The translations under genes were made by a program, and so were the position numbers. Shown in pieces: positions 25,381 through 37,440 of a DNA stretch of 64,000 nucleotides. How positions within the stretch are numbered: position 1 is the first letter of the stretch; every line of letters begins with the position of its first letter. The stretch is from Marasmius tenuissimus. Its lineage: Eukaryota; Basidiomycota; Agaricomycetes; Agaricales; Marasmiaceae. The DNA lies in assembly GCA_029532415.1 (NCBI GenBank), contig JAQOTA010000065.1, forward strand, positions 434,001 to 498,000, written 5' to 3'. The notes under the pieces are model-generated. The model saw only the letters and a list, made by a program, of their open reading frames with translations. It ran no database searches and was not told the DNA's origin.

Positions 25381-26585
25381 ACAAATACTCTACTCTCAAC
25401 GATATCAAACACTCGTTAGATGAACTTTTTTCACGACTTCGCGGCTACAGTCGCGCCGCAATGGGGACGAGGGTCCCTAACTAGTCACTAAATCATTCGA
25501 CAGTCATCCTCTCTAACCCTCCTTTGCACTTTCCATATGTATCCTTTCGATCACTGTTTATTAGTCTATAGCAGCTACAATATTCGCCACTCACCCTCTA
25601 ATAGCTCTACTTGATAACTTGATTCACCAGTATGCACGTTACAATGTCTTGATATTTTAATCTCCGGTGGCCGAGCGAGCACAGTATATTTATGGCTAGA
25701 AGTTGCTAAGCAAGACATCCTTCTGGCAACTGGTTCCGTAACAGAGAGCGAATCAAACGACTAACTGCTGCTCTTGAAGTGTTTGGTTCTTATCATCGGC
25801 CACAAAGTTTGCGCTCGAAGACCCTAAACAAGAATTAGACAAAGTGAACAGTGAATCCCATTGTCGGCGCGCTAGGTGCCCGACTCGCGAAGCTGTGCAT
25901 TTCATTTGTTTTAACGTTGATGCAAGTACACCGTCTGGTAATAATCTTAGATATATGGGATCCCGCTCAAGCGATACCGTTGGAAATATATATCGGAAGT
26001 CGACTTTCGAGAGGAGGGCCCTGACTCATTCTTCCAACGAGCGACGAGTTGAGAGCATCCAAGTAGTCAAACCAAGTGATCTTGTTACAAGTCTCCAGTT
26101 CATGGAGAAGTTGAACCCTACAGACGTCGGGAATTTGCGAGATCCTGGAGGCACTAGGACTCTGGAGCACTACGAACACTGCCTCCGACCCGTTGGCGAT
26201 GGAGGCGTTCCGGCGGAATGGGTCTTGACTCGGTAAAAATGATGATCGACTGAAAATGTGGATCTATTCGTTTACAAGTCCAAGATGCTAATAGTGGGGA
26301 GAGGTCGTGGTAGAAGGCAGGTGATGGGCGCTTATAGCCCACCAGTTTGGCCGCGTACAAATAATCCCAAACACATGTTCACGAGCCGGCGTTGCGTCCG
26401 GCTCATCCCTTTACTTGACTGCAACTTACTGTACATGTTCCAGCAACTGAAGCTGAACGTTGAACGTTGAACCTCTACGCCCCTTGTGGAACATGGCCAC
26501 TGTCATATCATTTGGTTCATTCGGAAACCCCCACAATTCATTCTCTTCCTTCTCCACCACGTTCGAATCACTTTGATCATTGAAG
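25381..26585. other. Non-coding part of the left duplication arm
   Basis: About 1.2 kb between peptide copy 1 and the BET1 fragment. Similarity to the other arm continues, but open frames are not kept: the frame around 26100-26235 has an in-frame stop and indels in the right arm. I see no supported gene. Confidence 0.45.
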
Positions 26586-26810
26586 ACGTCCTCCTTCGAG
26601 CTTTCCGAGCCGGATCGCGTCGAAGACACCTACGAATGACATACAGATTAACGATCGGACGGGTTGCATAGCAAAATCAAGACTCCTCTGGGAGGGACGG
26701 ACTTCTCATGTACATTACCGTTCAGAGACCTTGGTAGCTACATTGAAGTTTCGAGTTCGGCGAGCTTGAATATAGCTTGAGTCTGACCAAGTCCGCCTGC
26801 CCTTTGACCA
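26586..26810 (+). pseudogene. BET1 5' fragment (dead copy)
   Basis: The sequence matches exon 1 and intron 1 of the BET1 gene at 41929-42438, in opposite orientation as expected from the inverted duplication. The block gatcgcgtcgaagacaccta is identical. The start codon has become ACG (26586-26588), a 6-bp insertion interrupts the next codons, and a TGA replaces the codon after DRVEDTYE. Similarity runs through the former intron (cttctcatgtacatt and onward) and stops near 26810-26830. Exon 2 and the transmembrane exon are absent. It cannot encode a SNARE. Confidence 0.75.
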
Positions 26811-26874
26811 TCATCTTATCCTCTCCTCGGGCAGGGAGACTCCCCTTCCAATTCGTTCACCTCAGTGGGGGCAG

Positions 26875-27649
26875 GTGACAAACGACCTCTCAGCTAAAAG
26901 CCGCGTCATCGTCAGACCCAAGTGGGCCATCTCGTTCAAGTCGTCCATGATCGACCGAGCCGTTATGGAGCGTTTGTCAGAGGAATTGTACGAGAAACGT
27001 GTTGAGCTATTTCATCTCTTTCGCAAAGACCCCTGTTTGGCGCCCATTGCTTGCCGTTTCTTCGAGACTATCGCCCCATCCTTGATTGAGCATCACACGC
27101 AACCAATTCCACTCTATCTCATCCACACGAAAGTGGGGCCAGGCGCTGATTACCCCACCTTTATCACTCAAGAACCCCTTGCATAGTCGGAGACTACTTT
27201 ACTAAGGCCTCTGCATCCGCACACCCGAGTCGCCTTTTCTTCTGGTACGTCGAACGCCGTCGTAAACCATTGTAACTGCTTCATCTTTGCCAAAGAGTAC
27301 AGTGCGCCTCTCTTTAATGGTATTCTGCTGTTTTCCGTTGCACCACAGAGGTTCGATCCTGTTCAATCTTTGGGTGCTACAATTCGCCTCGTGCTTTGGC
27401 AGCGCTCACAAATGGTCATCTCGGGGCTACGCTCTTCTCCAGGAGATAATTGTAGAGCTCAAAAGAGCCCATCAGGGGTCGTCTGTCAGGCTTCGCTATG
27501 TTCTGGTGAAGCCCGTCATGGGTGAAAAGGGGGGATGGGAGACGCCAAAGAGTTGGAGACGGTATCCAGGGGATGTCACGTTCTGTGCCTATTTGCCATT
27601 GAAGTTCCCTCGTCTTTGGCCACTGTCACTTTACACTCCACCTCGCTGA
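26875..27649 (+). pseudogene. Degenerate coding relic, possibly Crinkler-like
   Basis: Two protein-like tracts on the plus strand lie in different frames. The first (26875-27186) reads FKSSMIDRAVMERLSEELYE and KRVELFHLFRKDPCLAPIAC with RFFETIAPSLIEHH. The second (about 27355-27649) reads AHKWSSRGYALLQEIIVELK and VRLRYVLVKPVMGEKGGWET. Between them a third frame gives APLFNGILLFSVAPQRFDPV, implying frameshifts or lost introns. The helix-rich first block followed by a nuclease-like strand/helix block resembles the C-terminal half of large Crinkler-type proteins of Agaricomycetes, from memory only. It begins where the inverted duplication ends. Either a pseudogene or a gene with introns I could not place. 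Confidence 0.35.
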
Positions 27650-27988
27650 TAAAACGCAACCTTGCCGTACTGTGCATTACCCTGCGACTACTCTCCCATG
27701 TATTAGCAAGTAAACAGTCAATTTTGTAACTAATGATAACCATAGGAATGATCGTATTGTTCAAGCCCTACTATGTCAGGTGCAAACGAAAAGCCCAACT
27801 CGAAATGCCCTATCGCACGCATGTGCGACCCTCGAAGTCGGGCCAAAAGTACAAACTCGCATTTGCTTTACAACTCTTCCAACTAAGAGTACAAACGACG
27901 AAAAAAACAGTAAAAGTAGCACAAAATCCATGTACTATCACAGATACGTACACCTAAAAGAACGAACGAATACATCGATCAACCCAAC
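27650..27988. other. Intergenic stretch
   Basis: About 340 bp between the relic and the stop of the membrane-protein gene, with A-rich runs near 27899-27910. It probably includes the 3' UTR of the minus-strand gene. Nothing else is seen. Confidence 0.4.
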
Positions 27989-30350
27989 TCAAAAGTATCC
28001 CCCTCCACCGGTCTCAATCGGAGACCCGCCTTTCCTTGGATTACTCGGAAGCCCAATGGTCAGCTTCCTCACGCTTTCCTTTCTCTGCGGCAACTTTCTC
28101 AACTGTGTCTTCGGGAGACCTGCTTCCGGTTCAACTCGAGCGAGGATTCCCTCCCTCGCGACAGGCGGGGTCGTCGACAATTTCACCGTATCCCGCATGG
28201 GATCGTTGAACACAGAGGTCCTCATCGTCCTCATCGACCCACTTCTGGCTAACGGAGATGGATCTCCGTCCTGAGGAGGATTGTAATCGTAGAACGATTT
28301 ATCTAGATAGGCCGGACGTGCTTCAACGTCTCCTCTCCCTCCTGCGTAAGTGGGCCGAGGACTGGAGTCCTGATAGGTAGGAGGAGGACGCGCGATATTC
28401 AACAAATCTGTTGAACGGAAAGTGGAGTCTGAAAAGTCCATCTTCCCTTTCTCGTCATCGTCGGGGGTAGAAGGGAAGCTAGCAATATACACGGGCGCAA
28501 AGTCGGCGCCTTCGGGGGTTTCGGTTTGTTCCACTGCGTAAATAAAATATGATTAGTGTCCACGCAGCACAAAGAAACCGAGCAGTGAGTACTTACAGAA
28601 CTCCTTCATCCCTTTACCGAAAAGACAACGGCAGACAACACCCATTACGGTGATAGCGACGATGAGGATGTAGGATGCGATCGTCATGGTGGCGAACAGA
28701 GGCCACACCGAAAAGATGAAGCGATACACTGAATAGACGAGGAGTTGAGATCAGTTCCGCGCTCCAGTCCAGATGGAGGGTCGTGATAAGAACTCACAAT
28801 GACTCCCAAAGCACGACGAAGCAACACCAAGGAACAAGAGCGAAATCAAAAAGAACACCCAGAACAACCTGCGTTGTTCCTTTCGCACTGATTGCCATCC
28901 CAGAATGAGCCAGGGAATAACAAGCTTTGAAGGCAAGGTCAAATTTCGTCGGGCCTCGAAGTCAAACGCTCACTCACGATGACCATTACGATGAGGGCCA
29001 CTCGGTAAACTGTTAGATGATCCGCAAGGAGCGAGATGTTACCCATCGAAGCCTTGTCAATCCACATCACAGTCGAAGCGAGGACGAAGAAGCCTGCCAA
29101 TTGAAGGAGAGACGAGAGAACCAAGACCAACTAGGAAGGACGACACCATAAACCACATATACACGGATACACGAAGAATTGACGTACTTTGTATAATATA
29201 TGGACCTGAGAGGTGGAGTCCGATGCGCCCACCCGCTCAAACGATTGACGAGCGTAGACCTGAGGAAATTGTTAGGACACAGACGATGATGCGGTCGAGT
29301 ACGTCGCGTTCTCACTTTGTAGAGCTTGAGAGAGAGCAGGCTGAGGAGGACGAGAGAAGCGACATTGAGAATGAGGATCGGGAGCTTGAATATGAACAAA
29401 TGATCAGCGACTTGCTCACGATAGGTAGGCTCAGAAATGTCGTACCTCATGCCCTTGTTTCATTTGCCACCAGTCGCCCAAGATATCCTCCCCCGGTCCA
29501 TTGTTCGTGCTACAAGTACCCCGCACAATCATAACATCGTACATCCTCTCCACAGTTTTGCTATTGCCAACCCTGAATGCTGCCCACGCAGTAACTAGGG
29601 CGTGGCCAGCAACTCCGGTTACGAGATGCGGTAAAGATTCGTTCAGGATGGTAACGAGGGCCAGAGCAAATAGCCAAAAATGAAAGACGAGGATTGTGAT
29701 ATCCTCTCGTACGGCGTCGCGAAGAGTGTCGTTCAGCCAATGGAGCGAGTTGGCACAGGAAACGGAGAGAACAGCTCCATCAAAATCCACACCGGTCAAT
29801 TTTCCGTCGGAATCCACCAAAGCGGAGGACTGGGGTCCGCTACTTGCGTATTGCTAGGAGTCGAATGAGCAGCTATTTATCGGTCAGAAGACGAAACTCA
29901 CAGGTTCTTGTGTCATGAGTTCAGCCATCTCTATCAAAGACTCAGCTCGACGACTCAGAGCTCTCTGTGCATCGATGTCTGGACTGATGACCGTGCAATT
30001 CGTGCCGGGTACGTTGGGTAGCCCAGTGCACCACTCCAAATGATTATGGACGTCCACAACCAATCCGGTCATGTTCGTGTATTCCACAACGCCAGATATG
30101 ACAGTCCTTGCTTGAGCATTGTCGGCATAAGCAACACCTTGCAGGGCGGCGAGGACGATGCAGTAGATGAGAGCGAGAAAGAAGTAAGCTGTGGTCCACT
30201 TTGTCAAGGTTATACGGTTGTACTAAAAAAAAAAACAAGGAACGTCAGCCGCATAAGATTGACAGTTAGGTTATTGAGACGCACCATGAGCTTAACCCGA
30301 CTCCATGCCAATGCGCGCTTGAAAGTGTTCCGCGTAGATTGATTGACCAT
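27989..30350 (-). CDS. Multi-pass membrane protein, fungal, function unknown
   Basis: The first exon MVNQSTRNTFKRALAWSRVK (start 30350) joins after an intron with a T11 tract before the TAG acceptor (near 30225) to YNRITLTKWTTAYFFLALIY, the first membrane segment. A luminal stretch with NMT and NCT glycosylation sequons and the cysteines of LEWCTGLPNVPGTNC follows. Further exons give segments such as FHFWLFALALVTILNESLPH, IFKLPILILNVASLVLLSLL, LSSLLQLAGFFVLASTVMWI, FWVFFLISLLFLGVASSCFG and TMTIASYILIVAITVMGVVC. A cytosolic tail of about 180 residues (28530-27989) is rich in Pro, Ser, Arg and ends KGGSPIETGGGGYF. That makes about seven membrane segments with an exposed C-tail, a receptor- or sensor-like architecture, but no named family was recognised. 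Confidence 0.75.
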
Positions 30351-31687
30351 GCTGCCACTAGGGCGATCCCGACACAGGAGAGCAGAATGTTGAAACTAAA
30401 GGAAAGTGAAGCGAAAGAACGTCCCAGCCGTCTTGTAAAGAGCAAGATCAACTCGAAGATGAAGGTTGAAAAACAGGTTCAGGGAAAGGGCCCCAATGAA
30501 ACCTGGTACCCAAGGCTGGAAAAACGGGCAGCGCAGGGGAGTTGAGATCGAGAACAAAGTCTCACCTCATGTCAAATTTATATCGAGTATTGCCATCACG
30601 GCTCCATCGTTGCCAGCCCTATCGGTGATTCTTGGTAACTATAGCACCCGTGCAATCATACGGAGTAGATCTCTATTCATCGAGCCTTCAGTTGAACTTT
30701 TCTCGGACTTTTCAGGTCCAGGTCAGGATGGCAGACCACTCTGCTGAAGCGGACCTTCTACGTCTTCTCATCCAAACATATAACCCAAAGGAGCGTCCAG
30801 TCTCGACGAACTGCACCGTACCCCAGTCGCGGCGACATCGGACGTGTTGGCACGCTCATGATCCACATGATAGACTTGTTTCCGAAAATAGCATCAATTC
30901 ATTTCCGACTCGCTGTCCGATTTTTGTGGACTGAAGGACAGCTCGAAGATTAGAGCCGTTACTTAGGTAGACTCCTGCAGACCTTAGTGGCGTTGAAGCA
31001 ATCCATGAGCGCGTACTACGCCAGAAGGACTTTCGGCCACAACTGCAACGAAATCGAACAGCCATCGTGTGACCGTTCACAAGACCACCACCTTCAATCT
31101 GCCCACGTCACAATTGACTGGCCATTGAAGGACATGGACATACGACAATGATGCGTTGACCGGCTACAGCGACGATGTATACTTGCTACATCAACAGCGT
31201 TGGGAGCATCATTTGAAGAGGGGCCGGGGGTAGACTGGGAGACGGGATGGTAACGAAGCAACATTGGGAAGCTGAATGTGCGAAGAAAGAGCTGGCAAGA
31301 CGGGTTGTATGTGGCGAAGACTGCATGGGACTCTGTGCTCGCGCCAGGCGACCTTCCGCACCAGGTTGAAAGGCCTCTATGTAGTAGTATGTAACGTTCT
31401 ACCGCGGTTCTTTGATTCTCGTCCAGTGTGGCGTCCCTGCTCAGGGACGAATTAGTTTCAGAGGAGAAAATAGAGGAATGTATGACGGTATGGAGACCCC
31501 TTTTGGATTCACATTCGCTGCCAGCGGTAATAAGCGACACTTGAAGCTTGAAGTCGCGACCACCACGTCGCGAGCCCAGAACTTGCTCTCACATACCATT
31601 CGTAAGGATTCTCGTTGTTATCAGCCTAAATTTAAATATCTTTCACGGGGACCGGGATTCTCATCCGTGTCCAGTTCCGTCTAGGCT
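30351..31687. other. Intergenic stretch, about 1.3 kb
   Basis: Upstream region of the membrane-protein gene and 3' flank of the DUF89 gene. Open frames are short, and I found neither domain-like sequence nor convincing splice pairs. No repeat was recognised. Confidence 0.4.
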
Positions 31688-34010
31688 CTACTTCGTCCGG
31701 GGAAGGAACGAGATGAGGGCGTATCTGTGGGTTGCAAGGATCGTTAGTACAATTTCGGTGCGCAATAGACCGAACTATCAGCGCCGCTACTCACTTGCCA
31801 TTGACCCTCCACTTGTCGTCCTTCTTCTCAATCTCATCTAAAGCCTCCTGGGTGATCCCGACGGCAACATCGGCTTTATTGGTCCGCAAACTGAGGAGAG
31901 GGAATGATCCAGCAAGGGGACCTAGCGATGTTATGGACTCAGTTGCCAGCTCAACGATGTTGCTTAGATTCGGAAGACTTACCGACAGCTTCCTTGAAGG
32001 GCGTTGTGGAGGGCCATTGAATGTCACCTGTAAGCCTTGGGAGACGGTTATGGGCATGCGTACAAGAGGTCGCGAAAACACTCACTTCCGATAACTTGAT
32101 CGAAGAGGAGGAGCCGTAAGCAGTCGCCACTTTCCGAAGGAAGGACATAAATCGATAAGACCTACTTGAGATCCCCCTGAAAGAATAAGAATAAGGACAA
32201 CGTTCGACGGAAAAGATGCAAAGGGTGACTGACCTTGAATATCACCAATCCGCTGTTCTGTAGATCGTTCCACAAATCCGGACATTCCCGTTCCATGTCC
32301 CAGTAAGGAAGTGGATTGGTCCAAAACTCGCCCAATTTCGATCCTGCTCCACTCCCGCCAAGCGGAGTATCAGCGGGCACAGAGAAGACGAAGATTCCTT
32401 CCTCTACATATCGTGAAATACGGGTTGCAATTTCCTGGAGATGGCTCTTGTCCTCTTCGGAAGAGGAACCAGACGTAAAATAGGATGAATCGAGCAAGGC
32501 TTCAATAGTGTACTTGAAGTCGAGGGGCGTCACATCCGATACGAACCACGGTATGAGCTTTCCGCTGCAGCAAAACGTTAATGGGCGACCAATCGAGATC
32601 CGGGAGAAAATTCTTACTGGAAGACAACTTTCGAAACGTGGGGCGTATAGGTAACGAGGAAATCAGCGAAGACTAGGTCAGTGAACACCTAGTCCGAGGT
32701 AAACGCTTTGTCTCTAGCCAAAATGAAAGATCTACGCACCTCGAATCCAGCTAGATGAACATTGAAGGTCAGTTCAAGTGGCGATAGCACGACTCGGGTA
32801 CCTCGCACCGTTATCGAGCACGAAATCAACGCGCCCGCCTTTCATCCCTTTGACGTGGTTCCACACTTGCTCCTGGTCATCCTTCAGGATGAACTGCTTT
32901 CTAGCGGATTGGGCTTCTTTCTCTACTGTCTGGAGCTTCTCGATATCCGACAGCGTCATATGCGTCAAGAGGGAAAGATCCTGCAAATAGATCCTAAGTT
33001 CCGAGGCGGAAGATACACGCGGATAAAAACCTCTGACGCACTGTAGCATTGCCCCTTCACGTTGAAAAGACGGAGTTTGAGCGGACTGAGGGGATCCGTG
33101 AAGCATTCTTACCATAGACACATCTGGATCATCTCTTGGAATAGCGCCTCAATACCGCTGGGCTCAGACTTGAGGGTATTTTTGGCGGTCTCAATGTCAT
33201 GGATGAATGAAGCAATACCTGAAGTCGCCCGTTAGTGTTCGAAAGCGACGCATGAATGTTAACAACTTGCGGTAGATCGAGGGTCCTGATTTCTGGAATA
33301 CGTCTATCTTCTGAGAAAGGAAAGGGTCGTAAGCGCGCCAATGTTGTGTTTGAGCGAGTAGAGAGCGCAAGAATCGGTAACTTGTGAATTATAGATGAGA
33401 TGAGTTGCATTCGATGGCAGGCGAAAGATCCATACAGATAGCATCTGAATAAACAGGTCAGCATCAGACTACCCATAATACAGGGAAACGTACTCTGCGT
33501 ATAGCCACGGCGCTGTGAACCAAGTATTTCTAGATCGTTCCGCGAGTCGTCCTAGTTCAGAGTTGTAAAGGTCGACGTGAGGCTCTCCGTCTTCCGGTAT
33601 CGGTCTGCAAATTAATCAGGATAATCAAGAAGCTTTCGAGGAGGTTAACGTACTCTAGAGCATGATCTCTAGCCATCTGATACTTTAATTGACTGACTTT
33701 TTCTATTATAGTCTTGCCTTCCACAACTTTGGCTTGTGTACGATCGTCAGATACATTTCCTGGTGCTTGAAGGGCGTGGTTCTCTTGATGGAGTTGGTCA
33801 ACGATGCTGGTGAGAATGATAGGCCATCGCTTGACAACTGTATCGTATCTGGTAGCGCTACGATTGAGAATCAAGCGTCCTTGGATTGGAATCACCTACG
33901 AGAATCTTGGAAAGCGAAATCAGTAAACAGATTTACTATCTTAGAATGAGGAGGGCGCACCCTGATTTATCTGTTGGATCGTAGGGAGGATAAGGGGCTG
34001 CGAATAACAT
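31688..34010 (-). CDS. ARMT1-like/DUF89 metal-dependent damage-control phosphatase
   Basis: DUF89 proteins are metal-dependent phosphatases thought to remove damaged phospho-metabolites; the human relative ARMT1 was also described as a protein carboxyl methyltransferase. Exon 1 at 34010 encodes MLFAAPYPPYDPTDKSG, joining ATRYDTVVKRWPIILTSIVD. The metal-binding segment is split: GRVDFVLDN, then an 11-nt micro-exon (32740-32750) completing AGFE, then VFTDLVFADFLVTYTPHVSK. Next come KLIPWFVSDVTPLDFKYTIE, LPYWDMERECPDLWNDLQNS and GLVIFKGDLKYRKLTGDIQW, with PLLSLRTNKADVAVGI, a family hallmark. The last exon gives YALISFLPRTK and TAG at 31688-31690. About ten exons. Assignment is strong; the in vivo substrate is unknown. 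Confidence 0.9.
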
Positions 34011-34799
34011 CTGAATCTCTGACAACGAGTCGCGGTCGATGATGGCAGTAGTCGTTCAAGTCGAAGATTGGTGGGCTCGTATGGGCGTTTACGTCTGCTT
34101 AGATCTGTGCTTTTATCTGATAATCTTCTCGCCTCAAGATTCATTAAGATTGAATTCGAGTGGGTATTACAAGAGAGATTGCTATTTTCTTCTCTATCAA
34201 ATCCTTCCTATGCGACCTTGGCTCGTAGAGTTTCCCATTGCTTGGGTGTATATGTTTTCTGGGACGATGACAGTGATAATCAGCCGGCACCCTTGGCTGT
34301 GGATTGTTGAACAAACAAACTTGGGAAAAGGCATGCATTTGAGCTATTTGACCCTTCAGTAACTCGTTCACTGTCGTTCCAAATCATTCAGCCAACTACA
34401 TCCAAGCACCACTAGGGGACGGTTTCGCACCAAATCTATGCCTGGCCAGAGTATTTTTTCCATCAAAGGCCTCGCTGACCAGGACTATCGCGTAGTTTTC
34501 CCCGCATCCGTTCGATTGATCTTCTATTTCGAGATGAGCGACAGGGATGGCGCCGCGAATGGCACTCTCCAGTTCTTGAAGGTTAACGGGCATTGTGAAA
34601 GATTAGTAAAGAGTTGCTAGCTACATGTGGGAAACACGAATGCCTATCATCCCCCCTCAGACTTCAGTACCCCACGATAACCCGAAATTTGGTCACTGCA
34701 TTTTACCTCAAGCTCAAGTATAGCTAGGTCGACGTAGAGACAACTGTACCTTGATGCTCTATGAAGGGAACGAACAGACTACAGAATAGGATTCGGAAC
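34011..34799. other. Intergenic stretch
   Basis: Region upstream of the DUF89 gene. Short open frames only; no supported gene, RNA or repeat. Confidence 0.35.
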
Positions 34800-35639
34800 T
34801 CAAAGTTACTCAGCGACCGCGGGAATTTCGGCACCAATGGTCTTTGCGCTCGTACCATCACCAGCACCGTTCAAGCACAATACTGCTTCTGCCTCTAACT
34901 GGATATGTTACGAACACCCAGACTCCATGCTCTAGTTGCACCTGTCGAGCAGCCGCATCTATCGAGAACCCGAAGTATGGAGGCAAACTAGTTCCACAAC
35001 AAGTGTCGTTCTTTCTTTCTCTTCTCCTCCGAAAACAGTTCACATTATCGCTTCATGAATTCTAGGCGCTGATTAGCCATCTTCATATTGAGCTATCACC
35101 CTTCATCGATTCAATTTTGAGATGATTATGAGGCTCTCGCGCTCCAGTGGAATTCAGCTATACCTCGAATGAGCAAATAGACACTGGTAGATGGAGCAGA
35201 CGACTATGATCAAGTTTCAATGCGCCTTTTCCGTGGCTGAACTGCTCGTACTCCGCTTAACAACTCATCAAGCGAACGAGCCTGAATAAGCTCATTCATG
35301 CGTCGCCCCGACTGAACCTTTCACGACCACAAGCTCAACACTAACGAGAATTTCCTTCGAAATTACAGGCATTGGAGCGTCATCCACTTACGCCACCGCA
35401 TTATCTCGAGCCTATTGACCCCAAAGAGCTATCTTTGACAAGCTATGTCGGACGCGAGGAGGCTACACCACGCGCGGCGCCTGAGCTGCGGTTGAGACCT
35501 GACAGCGCTCATCCGCTTGATCCGAACGAAATCTCAGTTGAGATCAAACCAAGCACGGGTTGAGGGGTCAATCCCACTCAGAATCAACTCACCCACTGCA
35601 CAACTCGATTCTGAGAGACTGGCTGCCACTTGGAATGCC

Positions 35640-35988
35640 CACCAATGACGACAACGAAGCACCTTCTTACCTCCAGTCGCTCCGGTTCTTCGCCCATACA
35701 GCCGCTCGCCAACTCATATTCATCGAGTCCGATAACACACATCTAGGCCTCATGTGCTCCATTGCCATCGGCATGACGGAGATTTCGTTCTGCGAGGCCA
35801 TAGTCTATGAAGGCCAGAAGGTCAAACGCGGTGACGAACTGGGAATGTTCCATTTCGGAAGGTCCCCGGCTCTCGTTTTCCGCAAAGACGCAGGTGTTCA
35901 GGTGGACGGGGAATTCAAGGTTCCGGAAGCCGCCTTGAAGATTAACGCACCCATCGCCACCGTTCCCCTTTCTTCCTTTTCCGTTTGA
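35640..35988 (+). pseudogene. 3' fragment of a PsiD/PSD-like decarboxylase
   Basis: The open tract begins MPTNDDNEAPSYLQSLRFFA and is colinear with the C-terminal quarter of the intact gene at 38288-39682 (CSIAIGMTEISFCEAIVYEG, QKVKRGDELGMFHFGRSP). In the active-site motif the intact copy reads FHFGGSSSALLF, while here one Gly-Ser pair is replaced and a residue lost (FHFGRSPALVF). The GSS triad needed for self-cleavage and pyruvoyl formation is therefore gone. The N-terminal three quarters are missing, so it cannot be an enzyme. Confidence 0.8.
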
Positions 35989-36889
35989 AAACATGGTGCG
36001 TCTATCGTTCGAGCACTGATATACTATCGTCGTCACTGATACTCACCTAGTCTCTTGACTTCAAAGTAAACTCTTAATGAATTCTTTTGTTTCATTGGGA
36101 AAATGTAAGAAAAATATACGTGTAAAGCATCGTGTATTGTAAGATAGGCAGCGTTGAGTACGAAGGAATATCGTTTCACCCATGCCCTCACCCATGCCCC
36201 CACCCCGGTGCCTTCATTCCGGGGTTAAAGCTCACTTGCTTATGGCAGCAAATGCTATCACTGTGCCTTCTCGCTCAGCCATAATGCATGACGGCCAACG
36301 CGATTCGATTACTTGAAATTATAATAAGACACCACAATCCGACACGGAGAAGAAATCCTATGTACTACCTCCACCCAATATAGGGCCGTGATTAGGCTAG
36401 AGATTGTTCATTGGACTCCGGCATACGATGAACCCTATGAATCCGACACTCAGTCCGAATCCCAAAGCAAGTCCCCTTTGAGCTCATCGTTAGTAACTTA
36501 CATATACGGTATTTAAGACCCGCCAGACTCTGGAGAGTGGTCCCGTTGAGGAAAGACGCGATAAGGCGTATCAATAATTACAATGTTCGCCTCCGATTTC
36601 GACGAAGGGGAACAGCTTGCAGCTGGCCTCAGCTGGCCCGATGTTTCTATGTATGTACATAAAGTAGCAACTTTCTCAATTTTACGTGTTCAACATGTCA
36701 CCCGAAATTATTTACAGAATACGATTGTCGTCGGCTATCATGCATGTCGAGGCTCAACGTTTAACGCGTCAACCTTCGAGCTTCGAGAGCAGGAAGGGCA
36801 CTAAATCTGGTTATATTTTGCTTGCCTCCAAGCAACCCCTAAACAAAATATCTGAACTCGAGAAACCGCAAAAGTTGCTATGATTGTTG

Positions 36890-37370
36890 AGCTAGCTGTA
36901 CTGGTTCAACGACTTAACCATGCCCGTTTTGGCTTTCCAACCGACTCCGAGCCCCGACCCAGTTGTACACCGACTCTCAGCCGTTTCCGTAGACCAGCAT
37001 CGTCGGATGCATGTCTGAGTCCACATTATCATCATCGCACTCCGACCCCACAAAGTTCAGAGTCGCCCTGACGATCGTCAAATTCATCGAGGGCGGTATG
37101 TAAGGGACATCTTCGTCATATTATCACGTCTAGCGGGGCCCGTGGGGAGTGATATACTTACAAGTTACTTCATATTGCAGACAAGGTCTGTGTTGGGAAG
37201 ATAGCGGGCAAACTCATGTGCAGATACATGACAACCTACGACAATGGTGGAACGTGGTATCGGGATAGATGGGCCCCATCAGCCTTGTGTGTGTGCTCGA
37301 GAGTGTAGCAATGTTCAAGGGACAGAGGTCAAATTAGTACCGATAACAGTTAGATAATCGGATTACCTAC
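36890..37370 (-). pseudogene. 3' fragment of the phosducin-like gene
   Basis: The reverse strand matches the last exon, last intron and end of the previous exon of the intact gene at 40294-41382, for example around gagtccacattatcatc-like sequence at 37018 (40406 in the intact gene) and tgttcaagggac at 37312 (40672). Frameshifting indels and stops interrupt the reading frame. It belongs to the left tandem unit. Confidence 0.65.
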
Positions 37371-37440
37371 TACTCCAATGTTCTTTCATGAAAGAGACTT
37401 GCAAAGAGATCACACAAGAATTCTATGGGAATTCGTTAGG

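Larger units (their letters stand above)
23700..26830 (+). repeat. Left arm of inverted segmental duplication (about 3.1 kb)
   Basis: This segment matches the reverse complement of about 42225-45270 along its length, with many substitutions and small indels. Matched landmarks in order are: tcggttgaat (23759 against 45259), ttggcgacgagtgcagt (24013 / 45013), atcaattatttgatgaacatg-like sequence (24476 / 44560), aggaacaaaaaatgaacgag (24729 / 44314), the peptide gene (25064 / 43957), gatcctggaggcac-like sequence (26142 / 42870), and the BET1 start region (26586 / 42438). Order and orientation are preserved throughout, so this is one block rather than scattered similarity. Outer limits are approximate because similarity fades. 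By eye, identity is roughly 70-80 percent, so the duplication is old. Confidence 0.8.
34800..37440 (+). repeat. Left (decayed) unit of a tandem duplication
   Basis: This unit matches the adjacent unit at about 37440-40740 in the same orientation. Matched landmarks are: cgcgggaatt near 34819 and 37447; ctttctttctcttctcc-like sequence near 35015 and 37660; the decarboxylase 3' end (35640-35988 against 39345-39682); its 3' flank with aaaatacgtgtaaag-like sequence (36110 / 39830); and the phosducin-like 3' exons (36890-37370 / 40294-40740). The left unit lacks most of the decarboxylase coding sequence and carries an unrelated open tract at 35372-35563 instead. The unit limits are approximate. Only the right unit keeps working genes. 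Confidence 0.7.
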
